A DNA stretch of 64,000 nt from Gloeobacterales cyanobacterium ES-bin-313 (GCA_014379585.1 JACMLN010000024.1:1-64000); one strand, 5' to 3'; shown: positions 18,713-28,809, numbered from the stretch's first letter. The notes: generated by a model from the letters alone, not told the origin. Program-made: numbers and translations.

Positions 18713-18808
18713 TTACGGATTAGTCTCTAACGCAGCATTGCTCTGGGCACTTGCCGCACCTTCTCCAAGCATCAAACAGATCGTCAGCAGTGAAAGAAAT
18801 CGTTTCAT
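18713..18808 (-). CDS. Possible 31-residue exported peptide
   Basis: A short frame encodes a signal-peptide-like sequence: MKRFLSLLTICLMLGEGAAS followed by AQSNAALETNP and a stop. It lies between ftsH and the small exported protein gene, on the same strand as both. No good ribosome site is visible and the start lies almost against the ftsH terminator hairpin. It could be a real small secreted peptide, the broken start of a paralogue of the next gene, or chance. Confidence 0.3.
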   Translation of the reverse strand: MKRFLSLLTICLMLGEGAASAQSNAALETNP

Positions 18809-18810
18809 TG

Positions 18811-18857
18811 AAAACACAAAACCCATGGATAGAGTGTACCCATGGGTTTTGTGTTTT
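18811..18857 (-). terminator. Rho-independent terminator of ftsH
   Basis: A perfect 18-base inverted repeat (AAAACACAAAACCCATGG at 18811-18828 and its complement at 18840-18857) with an 11-base loop. It lies just after the ftsH stop. The A/T ends give a U tract in both directions. Confidence 0.85.
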
Positions 18858-18873
18858 TCACAAGTGTGGAGAA

Positions 18874-20703
<1,830 letters not shown>

Positions 20704-20814
20704 AGAACGAGAACCCTCCTGGACACGTTTGTAAAGTTTGTTAACTTATTTTAAGCTATGTCAGACAGAAGTGCCCGTCAACTGCTGATCTAGATCTCTA
20801 TTATGAATCATGAA

Positions 20815-20837
20815 GAAAAAAGGGGGCCATAGCCCCC
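20815..20837 (-). terminator. Rho-independent terminator of petB-petD
   Basis: Read on the minus strand, the stem GGGGGC / GCCCCC with a 4-base loop is followed by a run of T, beginning 30 bases after the petD stop. Confidence 0.85.
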
Positions 20838-20866
20838 AAAGGTTTTTTGCGTTTTAACCCAAAACG

Positions 20867-21346
20867 TTAGAACAGACCCAAAGTCAAAGACTTTGGAATA
20901 TCCGCAAAGACTGCACCAGCACCGAGGTAGAAAGTCACCAGAGCACCGACCAAGAAAACTGTGGTGGCAATCGGGCGGCGAAAAGGGTTCTGGAACTTGT
21001 TGACGTTCTCGATAAAAGGCACAACAGCCAAACCAAGCGGAATCGCCAGCATCAACACAACGCCCAGCAACTTATTGGGGACGGTGCGCAGCATCTGGAA
21101 AACCGGGTAAAAGTACCACTCTGGCAAAATATGGCCAGGAGTTGCAAATGGGTCAGCGGGTTCGCCAATCTTGGAAGGATCGAGAACAGACAAGGCAATG
21201 ATGCTTGCGATCGTTCCGAAGATCACGACACCGAAGATCAAAATATCGTTCGGCCAGAAAGGTTCGCCGTAGGTATTGTGGCCCATCCCCTGTTCTAGTA
21301 ATTCGAGAATTTCGGGATCGTCCAACTCGGGGCGCTTAAGCGGCAT
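20867..21346 (-). CDS. petD: Cytochrome b6f complex subunit IV
   Basis: A 159-residue, three-helix subunit that forms, with cytochrome b6, the quinol-oxidising core of the b6f complex in the photosynthetic membrane. The N-terminus ([20 protein letters not shown]) is typical. The Qp-site motif [13 protein letters not shown] and the following VPNKLLGV are intact. Length matches the family. It lies 24 bases downstream of petB, with a GAGAG-rich ribosome site, and ends at a strong terminator. Confidence 0.97.
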   Translation of the reverse strand: MPLKRPELDDPEILELLEQGMGHNTYGEPFWPNDILIFGVVIFGTIASIIALSVLDPSKIGEPADPFATPGHILPEWYFYPVFQMLRTVPNKLLGVVLMLAIPLGLAVVPFIENVNKFQNPFRRPIATTVFLVGALVTFYLGAGAVFADIPKSLTLGLF

Positions 21347-21370
21347 AAGAGTCTCTCCTTGAATAGGGGT

Positions 21371-22018
21371 TTACAGGGGGCCAGAAATGCCCTGCTTGCG
21401 GATCATCAAAAAGTGCATCAGCATGAACGTCGCCGTCAGCCAAGGTAGCACGAAAGTATGAGCGCTGTAGAAGCGTGTAAGAGTCGCTTGTCCGACCCCA
21501 GCACTACCGCGCAGAAACTCAACAATGAACGTACCAACAAACGGGATGGCGCTAGGTACTTGGGTAACAATCTTCACTGCCCAGTATCCGACTTGATCCC
21601 AGGGAAGGGAGTAACCTGTGACCCCGAAGCTCACTGTTAGGCAGGCCAGCAAAACGCCGGTCACCCAGGTCAGTTCACGGGGACGCTTGAAACCACCCGT
21701 CAAATAGACACGGCAGGTGTGCAAGATCATCGACAACACCATCATCGAAGCGGACCAGCGGTGAATCGAGCGAATCAACCAGCCAAAGTTCACTTCATCC
21801 ATGATGTAGCTTACGGAAGCGAAAGCTTCTGCGACCGTAGGTCTGTAGTAATAGGTCATTGCGAAGCCAGTCGCAAATTGAATCAAGAAACAGATGAGAG
21901 TAACGCCACCCAGACAATAGAAGATATTGACGTGGGGAGGGACGTACTTGCTTGTAACATCGTCCGCAAGTGCCTGAATTTCCAAGCGCTCTTGAAACCA
22001 GTCGTATACCTTACTCAT
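21371..22018 (-). CDS. petB: Cytochrome b6
   Basis: A 215-residue, four-helix subunit. All cofactor residues are present: Cys35 for covalent heme c_n, His86 and His187 for heme b_p, His100 and His202 for heme b_n. The conserved segments [12 protein letters not shown] and [15 protein letters not shown] are intact. This is the functional copy, in contrast to the divergent pair at 16.3-17.3 kb. The operon order is petB-petD. The region upstream is shared with the divergent Rrf2 regulator gene, but no operator could be assigned. Confidence 0.98.
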   Translation of the reverse strand: MSKVYDWFQERLEIQALADDVTSKYVPPHVNIFYCLGGVTLICFLIQFATGFAMTYYYRPTVAEAFASVSYIMDEVNFGWLIRSIHRWSASMMVLSMILHTCRVYLTGGFKRPRELTWVTGVLLACLTVSFGVTGYSLPWDQVGYWAVKIVTQVPSAIPFVGTFIVEFLRGSAGVGQATLTRFYSAHTFVLPWLTATFMLMHFLMIRKQGISGPL

Positions 22019-22117
22019 GAGACCGCAGCCCTTTTACAAAAAATTGCGTTTCGATTTTGAATGTAACACCGCTTTTCGGCCATAGCTTGGAGACGGTTAC
22101 AATACTTTACCATACCC

Positions 22118-22561
22118 ATGAAGCTGACAACGCGCGGCCACTACAGTGTCAAGGCTATGCTGGACTTGACGATCCACCGCAATGGACCACCCCAATCCAT
22201 CCGCGCTATTGCCCTACGTCAAAATATTTCGCAACACTTTCTTGAGCAATTGCTCATTAAATTGCGGCAGGCTGGTTACATTCGCTCTGTACGTGGCGTG
22301 CAAGGTGGCTATCTTCTGGCGAAGCCGCCCGCCCAGATTTCTTTGGGAGCGATTCTGCAAGTCGTTGGCGACGGCATTGAACCTTTAGGAAAAATGTCTC
22401 GTGACTCCGATCAAGCGGAAGACTGGGTAACTTTTGCCCTCTGGAGCCGAGTCTCAACCTATGTTCAGACGGCTTTAGATCAGGTTTCCCTCGAAGACCT
22501 CTATTACGACACCCGCAGCCGCCAAGCCTCCCAAAGCGAAGAAGGTGGTTTTATCGTATGA
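22118..22561 (+). CDS. Rrf2 family transcriptional regulator without cysteines
   Basis: A 147-residue DNA-binding protein. The winged helix occupies residues about 1-75 (MKLTTRGHYSVKAMLDLT, ISQHFLEQLLIKLRQAG, SVRGVQGGYLLAKPP). Rrf2 members that bind an iron-sulfur cluster (IscR, NsrR) carry three cysteines near residue 95; this protein has none, so it is more like CymR-type, cluster-free members. It is divergent from petB across 99 bases and could regulate it or itself, but this is inference. No Shine-Dalgarno sequence is visible. Confidence 0.9.
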   Translation: MKLTTRGHYSVKAMLDLTIHRNGPPQSIRAIALRQNISQHFLEQLLIKLRQAGYIRSVRGVQGGYLLAKPPAQISLGAILQVVGDGIEPLGKMSRDSDQAEDWVTFALWSRVSTYVQTALDQVSLEDLYYDTRSRQASQSEEGGFIV

Positions 22562-22614
22562 GCGAAATCGTGCCGCATTGGCTTTTTTTAACGAAAGACC
22601 AATTAGTACAGGGG

Positions 22615-23055
22615 TCATTCCGGTGGTAGCTCGCGCCGAAGTAAGTAATCATTGATTCTTTCTTGGCGGCGATTAGCTACAAGGAGTTCTTCGACAATTT
22701 CTGCCTGACGGCGATCAGAAGCGCGGATCTCCTGAATCACTCCATCCTGACGACGATTGGATTCGCGGATCTCTTCAATCACTGAATCTTGGCGACGATT
22801 GGACTCGCGAATCTCTTCAATGGTGTTGTTGAGGGTAGCGACAACGGGTACAAGCACACTGACAGCACTCACGAGATGAGACACAGCAATATCAGTCATA
22901 GCCGTTTGCTGCTTTAACTCTTCAATGCGTTGGCCAGTAGCGGCAATTTGCTGGCTGAGGATCACTTGACTCACGCGGAATTCGGCCACTAGATTCATCT
23001 GGTTATCTATACGCTCAGCTAAAGCTCTAAGTATTTCTTGAAAGTCGTCGGGCAT
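22615..23055 (-). CDS. Coiled-coil protein with a 14-residue tandem repeat
   Basis: A 146-residue protein starting at MPDDFQEILRALAERI; an in-frame start 33 bases upstream is less likely. It is almost entirely helical. From about residue 85 it has four 14-residue repeats (IEEIRESNRRQDSV, IEEIRESNRRQDGV, IQEIRASDRRQAEI, VEELLVANRRQERI), giving a 42-base repeat in DNA. Related coiled-coil proteins are common in cyanobacteria without known function. Confidence 0.7.
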   Translation of the reverse strand: MPDDFQEILRALAERIDNQMNLVAEFRVSQVILSQQIAATGQRIEELKQQTAMTDIAVSHLVSAVSVLVPVVATLNNTIEEIRESNRRQDSVIEEIRESNRRQDGVIQEIRASDRRQAEIVEELLVANRRQERINDYLLRRELPPE

Positions 23056-23139
23056 CTCACTATCTCCCCTAGCAGAGAATCCATGCACCTATCTTACCCG
23101 CTCATTCTGAGTGGTAACACGGCATTGTAGGGAAAAATC

Positions 23140-24657
23140 TTAGGGTGTCCCCTCGCCCCATCCACCACCACCAGGGGTTTCAATGCGGACTTGGTCGCCA
23201 GCTTTCAGTTCGCGGGAAGTTTTAGCGGGCAGGATTTCATTATTGAGGAAGTTATGGCCAGGAGTGCCAGACTGCCCACCAAGAATGCCTTGAGGCGCAT
23301 GATGACGCCGATCGCTGAGTAACGACAAAGTACAGTCTTCCAGGACTTGGATCGTGCGAACAATGCCCCAACCACCGCGATAGGCACCATTTCCTCCAGA
23401 GTTCTCTCGGAGTTCGTAGCTCAGGAGTCGCAGAGGGAACTCCATTTCGAGGGCTTCGATTGGCGTGTTTAGGGTATTGCTCATACCAACGTGAACCCCA
23501 TCGAGTCCAGAGCCGCTCGAACTTGCTCCTTGACCACCACCGATGGTTTCGTAGTAGCTAAAGTTTGCGTTGCCGAGGATCAGGTTGTTCATGGTGCCTT
23601 GCCCTTGGGCGAGGCCATTTCCCAAAGCAAGCATGAGCAAATCCGCAACGCGCTGAGAGGTCTCGACATTTCCAGCCACCACAGCCGCAGGCCAGACAGC
23701 GTGGAGCAAACAGCCTTTAGGCACTACCAAGTGAACAGGCACCATTGCTCCAGCATTGGCAGGCAGGTAGGGATCGATCAATGCACGCAGAGCAAAAGCG
23801 ACAGCGGAACGCGTGACTGCTAGTGGTGCATTCAAGTTGCCATGGATCTGTGGAGCCGTGCCCGTAAAGTCGATGGTGAGAGCATCTCCCGAAACGGTAA
23901 CTTTCACTTGGAGGAGAATATTGCTGCCATCAGCAGCTTCTAAATAGTCTGTGGCAGAGTAGATCCCATCACGTAGTTGCGCAATTCCTCGGCGGATCCG
24001 GCGCTCGGTGTAGTCAAGCACTTCGGCAACTCTGAGGTCAAAAGCTTCACTGCTGAGGGGGTAACAGAGAGATTGCAACCGCTCCGCACCTAATTGGTTG
24101 GCGGAAACCTGTGCTCGCAGATCCGCGCGTCGCAGTTCCGGTTGACGGACATTGGCCAAGATCAGTCTCAAAATATTTTCGTCCAGCTGACCATGTCGGC
24201 CAATGCGGGTCGGTGGGATCACCAAACCTTCTTGGAAAATCGTGGTCGAATCGGCAGGCATCGAGCCAGGACGCATTCCACCGATATCCGCATGATGTGC
24301 CCTCGATACGGCAAAGCCCAAAATCTGCTCTGGATCTTCAGGCTGTGCAATGACAGTAATCAGGGTCAGATCGGGAAGGTGGGAACCACCAGAAAAGGGA
24401 TCGTTGAGCAAAAATATTTCGCCAGGAACGGGATCGCGGGAAATCACGGCAGCAACTGCGTCCCCCAAGGCACCAAGATGGACAGGAATCGCTGCTGCTT
24501 GAGCAATATCGCGACCCTGGCGATCAAAAAGAGCCGTCGAGCAATCCCGCCGTTCTTTGATGTTGGCCGAGTAAGCCGCCCGAATCAGTCGGGCCATCAT
24601 CTCTTCGGTGATTCCGCCCAGGGCATTGGTAAAAACTTCTAGATCGATGGCATCCAT
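23140..24657 (-). CDS. Hydantoinase B / oxoprolinase family protein
   Basis: A 505-residue cytoplasmic enzyme subunit of the HyuB family, which with HyuA hydrolyses hydantoins, 5-oxoproline or related cyclic amides using ATP. Family motifs are clear: NIKERRDCSTALFDRQGR, PVHLGALGDAV, NDPFSGGSHLPDLTLI, and near the C-terminus YRGGWGIVRTIQV and RIETPGGGGWGEG. The start is taken at MDAIDLEVF because the longer frame overlaps the divergent ATPase gene. No hyuA gene is adjacent. The actual substrate is unknown. Confidence 0.92.
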   Translation of the reverse strand: MDAIDLEVFTNALGGITEEMMARLIRAAYSANIKERRDCSTALFDRQGRDIAQAAAIPVHLGALGDAVAAVISRDPVPGEIFLLNDPFSGGSHLPDLTLITVIAQPEDPEQILGFAVSRAHHADIGGMRPGSMPADSTTIFQEGLVIPPTRIGRHGQLDENILRLILANVRQPELRRADLRAQVSANQLGAERLQSLCYPLSSEAFDLRVAEVLDYTERRIRRGIAQLRDGIYSATDYLEAADGSNILLQVKVTVSGDALTIDFTGTAPQIHGNLNAPLAVTRSAVAFALRALIDPYLPANAGAMVPVHLVVPKGCLLHAVWPAAVVAGNVETSQRVADLLMLALGNGLAQGQGTMNNLILGNANFSYYETIGGGQGASSSGSGLDGVHVGMSNTLNTPIEALEMEFPLRLLSYELRENSGGNGAYRGGWGIVRTIQVLEDCTLSLLSDRRHHAPQGILGGQSGTPGHNFLNNEILPAKTSRELKAGDQVRIETPGGGGWGEGTP

Positions 24658-24692
24658 GTAGTTACGATAGGTCAGGACGTTCAGGGTAGGAC

Positions 24693-25775
24693 ATGGCACG
24701 GGTTATTTCTTTATTAGGTAAGGGTGGCACTGGTCGCAGTACGCTGACTTTGGCCATGGCCCAAGCGGAGGCGAGGAGGGGCAAAAAAGTCCTGGTGATT
24801 AGCCTTGAGCCCCTGAGTGCCATCGGCCATTATCTTGATGTCAATCTGAGCGCTGAACCCCAAGAAGTCGCTACGGACCTTTGGGCCGTGCACTTTAGTA
24901 CCACCAGCCGGCTCGAAGGGTACTGGAGCAAACTGCGGGTTGCTGAGGAAGAATTCGCCCGGATTTCCCTATTTCGAGAAGTCTACGGTCAAGAGATGGG
25001 CATCTTGCCGGGGTTCGACCAGTTCTTGCTACTCTTTGCACTCCGGGACTGGGATTTAAACGGTAACTACGACTATCTCTTCTTTGACGGCGGTTCCGGC
25101 CTCGAACACCTGCGCATGTTTGCTGTCCCCGAACAGGGCAGTTGGTACGTGCGACGTTTCGGTGAAGCATTTTCGAAATCCCCCATTGGCCAAATTCTCT
25201 CGCCATTTCTCGAACCGATTGCCCGATCCATCCTGACGGTGAATTTCTCTGGGGACAACGTCAAGCAGACTACAGGCAAACTCACAGATATTCTTGGCGA
25301 AGGCAAAGCCGTGATGGAAAGCCCAGATCGTCTATTACTTTACTTAGTAACAACAGGGGATCCCCTGGCTGTGGCGACAGCGCGCAGACTTTGGGGTGCC
25401 AGCCAACTGATGGGTCTTAGTGTCGGCGGCATTCTCGTCCGGGGCACAGAAGATCTTGGTGAGCAATTCTCTTCCCTACCGATCCGCCGTGTTCCCGAGG
25501 GAACGGCGGCTGTACTTTCCGAAAAAGTCGAAGATTTAGCAGGTGCTAGCCCGATCTTGCCGCGTACGTTTGTCACAGATGAGCAGGCCAGAACGGTGAG
25601 TATTCATCTCCCCGGATTTACCAAAAAGCAAGTGGAACTCAGTCAGTACGGCCCGGAACTGACGATTCGCGCCGCCGATCAACGCCGCAACTTTGTGCTT
25701 CCCTATGGACTGAATGGTTTACGGGCAACCGGAGCCAAGTTCGCCAACGACTATTTGACAATTACCCTAGGCTGA
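24693..25775 (+). CDS. Get3d-like (ArsA/Get3 family) ATPase with C-terminal alpha-crystallin-like domain
   Basis: A 360-residue protein. Residues 1 to about 280 are a SIMIBI ATPase of the Get3/ArsA family. The deviant P-loop reads LGKGGTGRSTL: the signature lysine is at residue 10, but the usual P-loop lysine is Arg15. Switch-like DYLFFDGGSG follows. Residues about 285-360 look like an alpha-crystallin/Hsp20 fold (VSIHLPGFTKKQVELSQYG, RNFVLP). This architecture matches Get3d, described in cyanobacteria and plants. A role in handling hydrophobic clients is inferred from the family. It is divergent from hyuB. Confidence 0.87.
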   Translation: MARVISLLGKGGTGRSTLTLAMAQAEARRGKKVLVISLEPLSAIGHYLDVNLSAEPQEVATDLWAVHFSTTSRLEGYWSKLRVAEEEFARISLFREVYGQEMGILPGFDQFLLLFALRDWDLNGNYDYLFFDGGSGLEHLRMFAVPEQGSWYVRRFGEAFSKSPIGQILSPFLEPIARSILTVNFSGDNVKQTTGKLTDILGEGKAVMESPDRLLLYLVTTGDPLAVATARRLWGASQLMGLSVGGILVRGTEDLGEQFSSLPIRRVPEGTAAVLSEKVEDLAGASPILPRTFVTDEQARTVSIHLPGFTKKQVELSQYGPELTIRAADQRRNFVLPYGLNGLRATGAKFANDYLTITLG

Positions 25776-25834
25776 TATTTGCCCTATGGATAGTTAGCTT
25801 TTGATTGCCCATTCTTGAAAAGCGGTGAATTTCG

Positions 25835-26320
25835 ATGAGTGTAACTTGCGAACTCTTTCAACTTGACGAAGCAAAAATAGCCGAATGCTTGGCGATCCCT
25901 GACCAACTCATGGTCGATCTCGAAGAAGGAATCTGGGAAGAAGCAGACAGAGCGACTCTTGGAGAAGCGTGGCACATTATTCACTTTCTGTTGACAGGCA
26001 CCGAGAATTTCAGCGACTGGCCCCTTGGGTTTCTGTTCAGCGGTGGTGAGGTGATCGAAGAAGCGATCGTCGGCTACGAGCCTGTGCGCATCTTGCAACC
26101 AGAACAAGTGAAAGAAGTGGATGCAACCTTGTCAAAAATGGATACCCAGAAGCTTTTCGCCCAGCATGGATCTCAGGCAATGCTGGAAGCTGAAGAGTTA
26201 TATCCAGATCATTGGAAAGCTTTTCAAAAGGTCTACTTTATCCAAGCCTTTGAAACTTTGCGAAATTTTATGCAGGCAGCGACATTGCGACAGAATGGGA
26301 TCCTAATTGTCTATATCTAG
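25835..26320 (+). CDS. DUF1877 (YfbM-like) protein
   Basis: A 161-residue cytoplasmic protein. The pattern LGEAWHIIHFLLTG followed by PLGFLFSGGEVI and GYEPVRILQPEQVKEV is typical of the DUF1877 family, as is an acidic, helical C-terminal half (LEAEELYPDHWKAF). No catalytic function is known for the family. It is a single gene at the edge of an accessory patch. Confidence 0.82.
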   Translation: MSVTCELFQLDEAKIAECLAIPDQLMVDLEEGIWEEADRATLGEAWHIIHFLLTGTENFSDWPLGFLFSGGEVIEEAIVGYEPVRILQPEQVKEVDATLSKMDTQKLFAQHGSQAMLEAEELYPDHWKAFQKVYFIQAFETLRNFMQAATLRQNGILIVYI

Positions 26321-26380
26321 ATTCCCTGAATTTACAGCCTAAAGCTGTCCAGAATATTGGATCTACTCAGCCAGTTGTTG

Positions 26381-27274
26381 TTAAACCGTGCTCGGATCGA
26401 TGCCTAGAGCGCGAAGCCGTTCAGCCAAAGCTTCAGCTCTTTGCCTTTCCTGTCGTGCTTCCTGTTCAGCCAGTTCAGCGCGTTGCTGTTCCTGCTGTAC
26501 CTGCTCTTCAACACGCTCGATCCGCTCTTCCGCTATATCAGCCCTTTGTTCTGCCAGATTTGCCCTTTGGCGCTCTTGCTGTAGCTGTGCCTCCGCCAGT
26601 TCAGCACGATGGCGCTCATATTCCGCAAGTTCCTTACTGATCGGTAGAAGGTTGCCCTCGTTGTCATACCACCGCATCCAGGGCAACGTCATATCGATGA
26701 ACTTTGAGTGCCAAATGCCAAGCGTCACTCCTAAGAGTTCAATCGGAAAATGGCCATGTTCATTCGGTCTGACCAATTCATAGCGGCCACCGATTAACTC
26801 ATAGACTGTGACATGACCCAACTTGACTTCGTAGATGCCGTAATAAGGCGCACGGATCACCCGCTCATACACCCAAAATTTGCCCTTGCCACGAGTTTGG
26901 TCACGCTCTTCAGTGCCATCACCAGAAACAAATTCAAGCACGATCAATGGAGCAATTAATTCCTGCCACATCACATAAGATTTGCGATACTCGCCATCCA
27001 ATAAAGGTGGCACATCGGGAACATAGAACCAATCAGGAGCCTCAGCGCCCTTCTCCGCTGGCTCAGGTGGGATAGTCTATCGCCAATAGATGCCACAATC
27101 TTGGCCGATGCAGTACTGTCCATCGGGGTGCAATTGTTCTAAAACAGGTTGAATCGCGTCAGACAACAGCAAGCTTTGAGGATGTTCTTGGAAATTTTTC
27201 ACAAAGTTGCCATCCGACCCTGGGAGTTGTGTATGGTCGGGCAATCTTGTGGAGAGTGGTTCTTGAGCAAGCAT
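26381..27274 (-). pseudogene. Uma2 (DUF820) endonuclease-fold gene interrupted by an in-frame amber codon
   Basis: Two pieces of one Uma2-family gene lie in the same reading frame, separated by a TAG at 27077-27079. The upstream piece (65 codons) has PDHTQLPGSDGNFVKNFQEH and ends GQDCGIYWR. The downstream piece continues PPEPAEKGAEAPDWFYVPDV, YVMWQELIAPLIVLEFVSG and KGKFWVYE, then a Glu/Arg-rich coiled-coil tail. Family members run through YWRLTEPPE-like sequence here, so a TTG-to-TAG change would explain the stop. No frameshift is needed. The rest is intact, so decay is recent, or there is readthrough or a sequencing error. Confidence 0.85.
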
Positions 27275-27329
27275 CAGTCTTCCCCCGACAATGCTGGTGG
27301 GCTAGGTTTGAAGGCAATCGCACAGACTT

Positions 27330-27565
27330 GAAAGCCTGTCGCTCCATCTTAATCCCTGGCATTTGATGGCGTGTGGCGCATGGCATTTGCCTTTAATCCA
27401 GAAAGATGGGCTGTTCTGCTTGTTGCAGGCGACAAATCTGGGTCAGTTCCTTTCACTCTCTCGTTTAAATCTGTTCAATCAACGCGCATCTTTCCTGACC
27501 GAGGGGGCTTTGCCCAATTTCTATCGCGTCGTTTAACTCAACGCTTTCCCTGCAAGGGGATGTGA
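27330..27565 (+). pseudogene. Remnant of a RelE/HigB-type toxin gene
   Basis: In a plus-strand frame the core WRMAFAFNPERWAVLLVAGD plus KSG is present. It closely matches the conserved WRVAFAFDPKR-AILLVAGDKSG segment of chromosomal RelE/HigB-like toxins of about 110 residues. Just upstream the homologous region is broken by stops (for example a TAA shortly before LAFDGVWR) and a frame change. After KSG the sequence no longer resembles the family. No antitoxin helix-turn-helix gene follows. The limits given are approximate. Confidence 0.6.
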
Positions 27566-27584
27566 ATGCGAATGTCGCGAAGAT

Positions 27585-28118
27585 TTATTCTTGCTGCTCC
27601 AGCAAAAATCGCAGCAAATCGCGTTGCTCTTGAAGCAACTGCTGCTGCTCCAGCAACAGATCCGAAAGTTGCCCATTCGCTTGTGTTAAAAGAGCTACTA
27701 AATCTCGGTACCGTTGCAGTAAGCGGGTTTGTTCTGCTTGCTGCCGCCGGCGCATTCGATATTCCACCAATGGCGCACGATTTAGCCGCAGTCGCAGAAT
27801 CGTAAACTCTCCACAGGAGCTAATTCCTACTACTCGTCCATCCTCTAACTCTACGAAATTGCCTGAAGTATTTCCTTGCCGAGGATTCCAAAGCATTGGA
27901 TCAGCTTCGCACGTTGGCCAGTAATCCTGTTTGTACTGGTTGCAACGTACACAGCAATAAATCAAATTGTCTAAATCATCACTACCACCCTTCGATTGCG
28001 GATGGAAATGGTCAATGGTCAACAGTCCGCCCACATCAACTTCTGAAACACCGCAAAACTCACAGGCACGCCTTGCCCTTTGCCTCACTTGCTCTCGGAT
28101 TTCCAGCGATAAGCTCAT
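27585..28118 (-). CDS. HNH endonuclease with C-terminal coiled coil
   Basis: A 177-residue protein. The N-terminal 70 residues form an HNH nuclease fold with a zinc-binding CEFCG, the core LTIDHFHPQSKGGSDDLDNL, and a second cysteine pair CCVRCNQYK. The remainder is a Gln/Leu/Arg-rich coiled coil (LLLEQQQLLQEQRDLLRFLL). Its start overlaps the stop of the upstream small coiled-coil gene by 4 bases (ATGA). It may be a free-standing nuclease or half of a toxin-antitoxin-like pair; no restriction methylase is nearby. Confidence 0.85.
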   Translation of the reverse strand: MSLSLEIREQVRQRARRACEFCGVSEVDVGGLLTIDHFHPQSKGGSDDLDNLIYCCVRCNQYKQDYWPTCEADPMLWNPRQGNTSGNFVELEDGRVVGISSCGEFTILRLRLNRAPLVEYRMRRRQQAEQTRLLQRYRDLVALLTQANGQLSDLLLEQQQLLQEQRDLLRFLLEQQE

Positions 28119-28423
28119 GCAAATTTCAATGTGCCCAACTGCTGCTGCAACGCCGAAATCTCCCGCCGAAGTACTTCATTTTCAGATGTGACTTGCCGGA
28201 CTTGCTGAATAACAGTCATTAATTGTGTCAACGCTATATCCACCTGGACTGGTAACCCCGATGTCTCGGCAGTAGTAGAAAATGGGCTCAAATTTTGAGC
28301 TTCTTCAGCGTCTTGTTGCTGATACCATACCTGTAGCTGTGCCTGTTCTTCAGCAGTGAGAACCTCTGCTTTTGTCCAACGATCATGCAATTGCAGCCCT
28401 AATTCATTTGAGATCGTAGTCAT
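28115..28423 (-). CDS. Coiled-coil partner encoded with the HNH nuclease
   Basis: A 102-residue protein starting at MTTISNELGLQLHDRWTKAE. The N-terminal half resembles short sequences found before HNH nuclease genes in cyanobacteria (VLTAEEQAQLQVWYQQQDAEE). The C-terminal half is a coiled coil (QQVRQVTSENEVLRREI). Translation is coupled to the nuclease by the 4-base overlap. The nuclease also ends in a coiled coil, so direct pairing is plausible. An antitoxin-like role is speculation; DNA targeting is another possibility. Confidence 0.7.
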   Translation of the reverse strand: MTTISNELGLQLHDRWTKAEVLTAEEQAQLQVWYQQQDAEEAQNLSPFSTTAETSGLPVQVDIALTQLMTVIQQVRQVTSENEVLRREISALQQQLGTLKFA

Positions 28424-28472
28424 GTTCGGCTCCAAGATTTAAACCGCTAGAGAACAATTCACCTACGCTATT

Positions 28473-28803
28473 CTACTTTTTCCTTGGGCTGTATGACTTG
28501 CTGTGCCCAAATCTATCCAAAAAACTATGAACCAAGAAAGGATATAAATTATTCCTTATATTTTGCGTGCTTTGGCTATCTGAATAGTTCGCCTGCGCAA
28601 TCTCCACCCCTTGAAATTGACCATTTACTGCATTCAAAGAGCTGGTTCCACTTCCGCCGACAACATTCCCGCCACCATATGGTTGGATTTTTTTCTGTAG
28701 GAGTTGTGGTAGGTGGGGGCGTAGGTTTTGGCTCTGGCTCTGGTGGCTCGTTATACACCAAGCCACCACTAAGCTTTACATCAAGTGCTTGCTTTTGCCG
28801 CAA
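28473..28803 (-). pseudogene. Possible frameshifted proline-rich ORF
   Basis: This covers most of the 386-base stretch between the HNH pair and the ABC permease. Two overlapping minus frames read as one protein if joined at a run of seven A (plus-strand T run at 28688-28694). The first is LDVKLSGGLVYNEPPEPEPK with a Pro/Thr linker PTPPPTTTPTEK. The second is IQPYGGGNVVGGSGTSSLNA followed by GQFQGVEIAQANYSDSQST. The start would be TTG without a clear ribosome site. It could be a broken small surface-type protein or chance openness. Nothing else is seen in this stretch. Confidence 0.35.
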
Positions 28804-28809
28804 GCCCTG

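Noticed and set aside
22019-22117. Rrf2 operator between petB and the regulator gene
   Set aside because: No convincing palindrome matching known Rrf2 sites could be seen; the link remains only positional.
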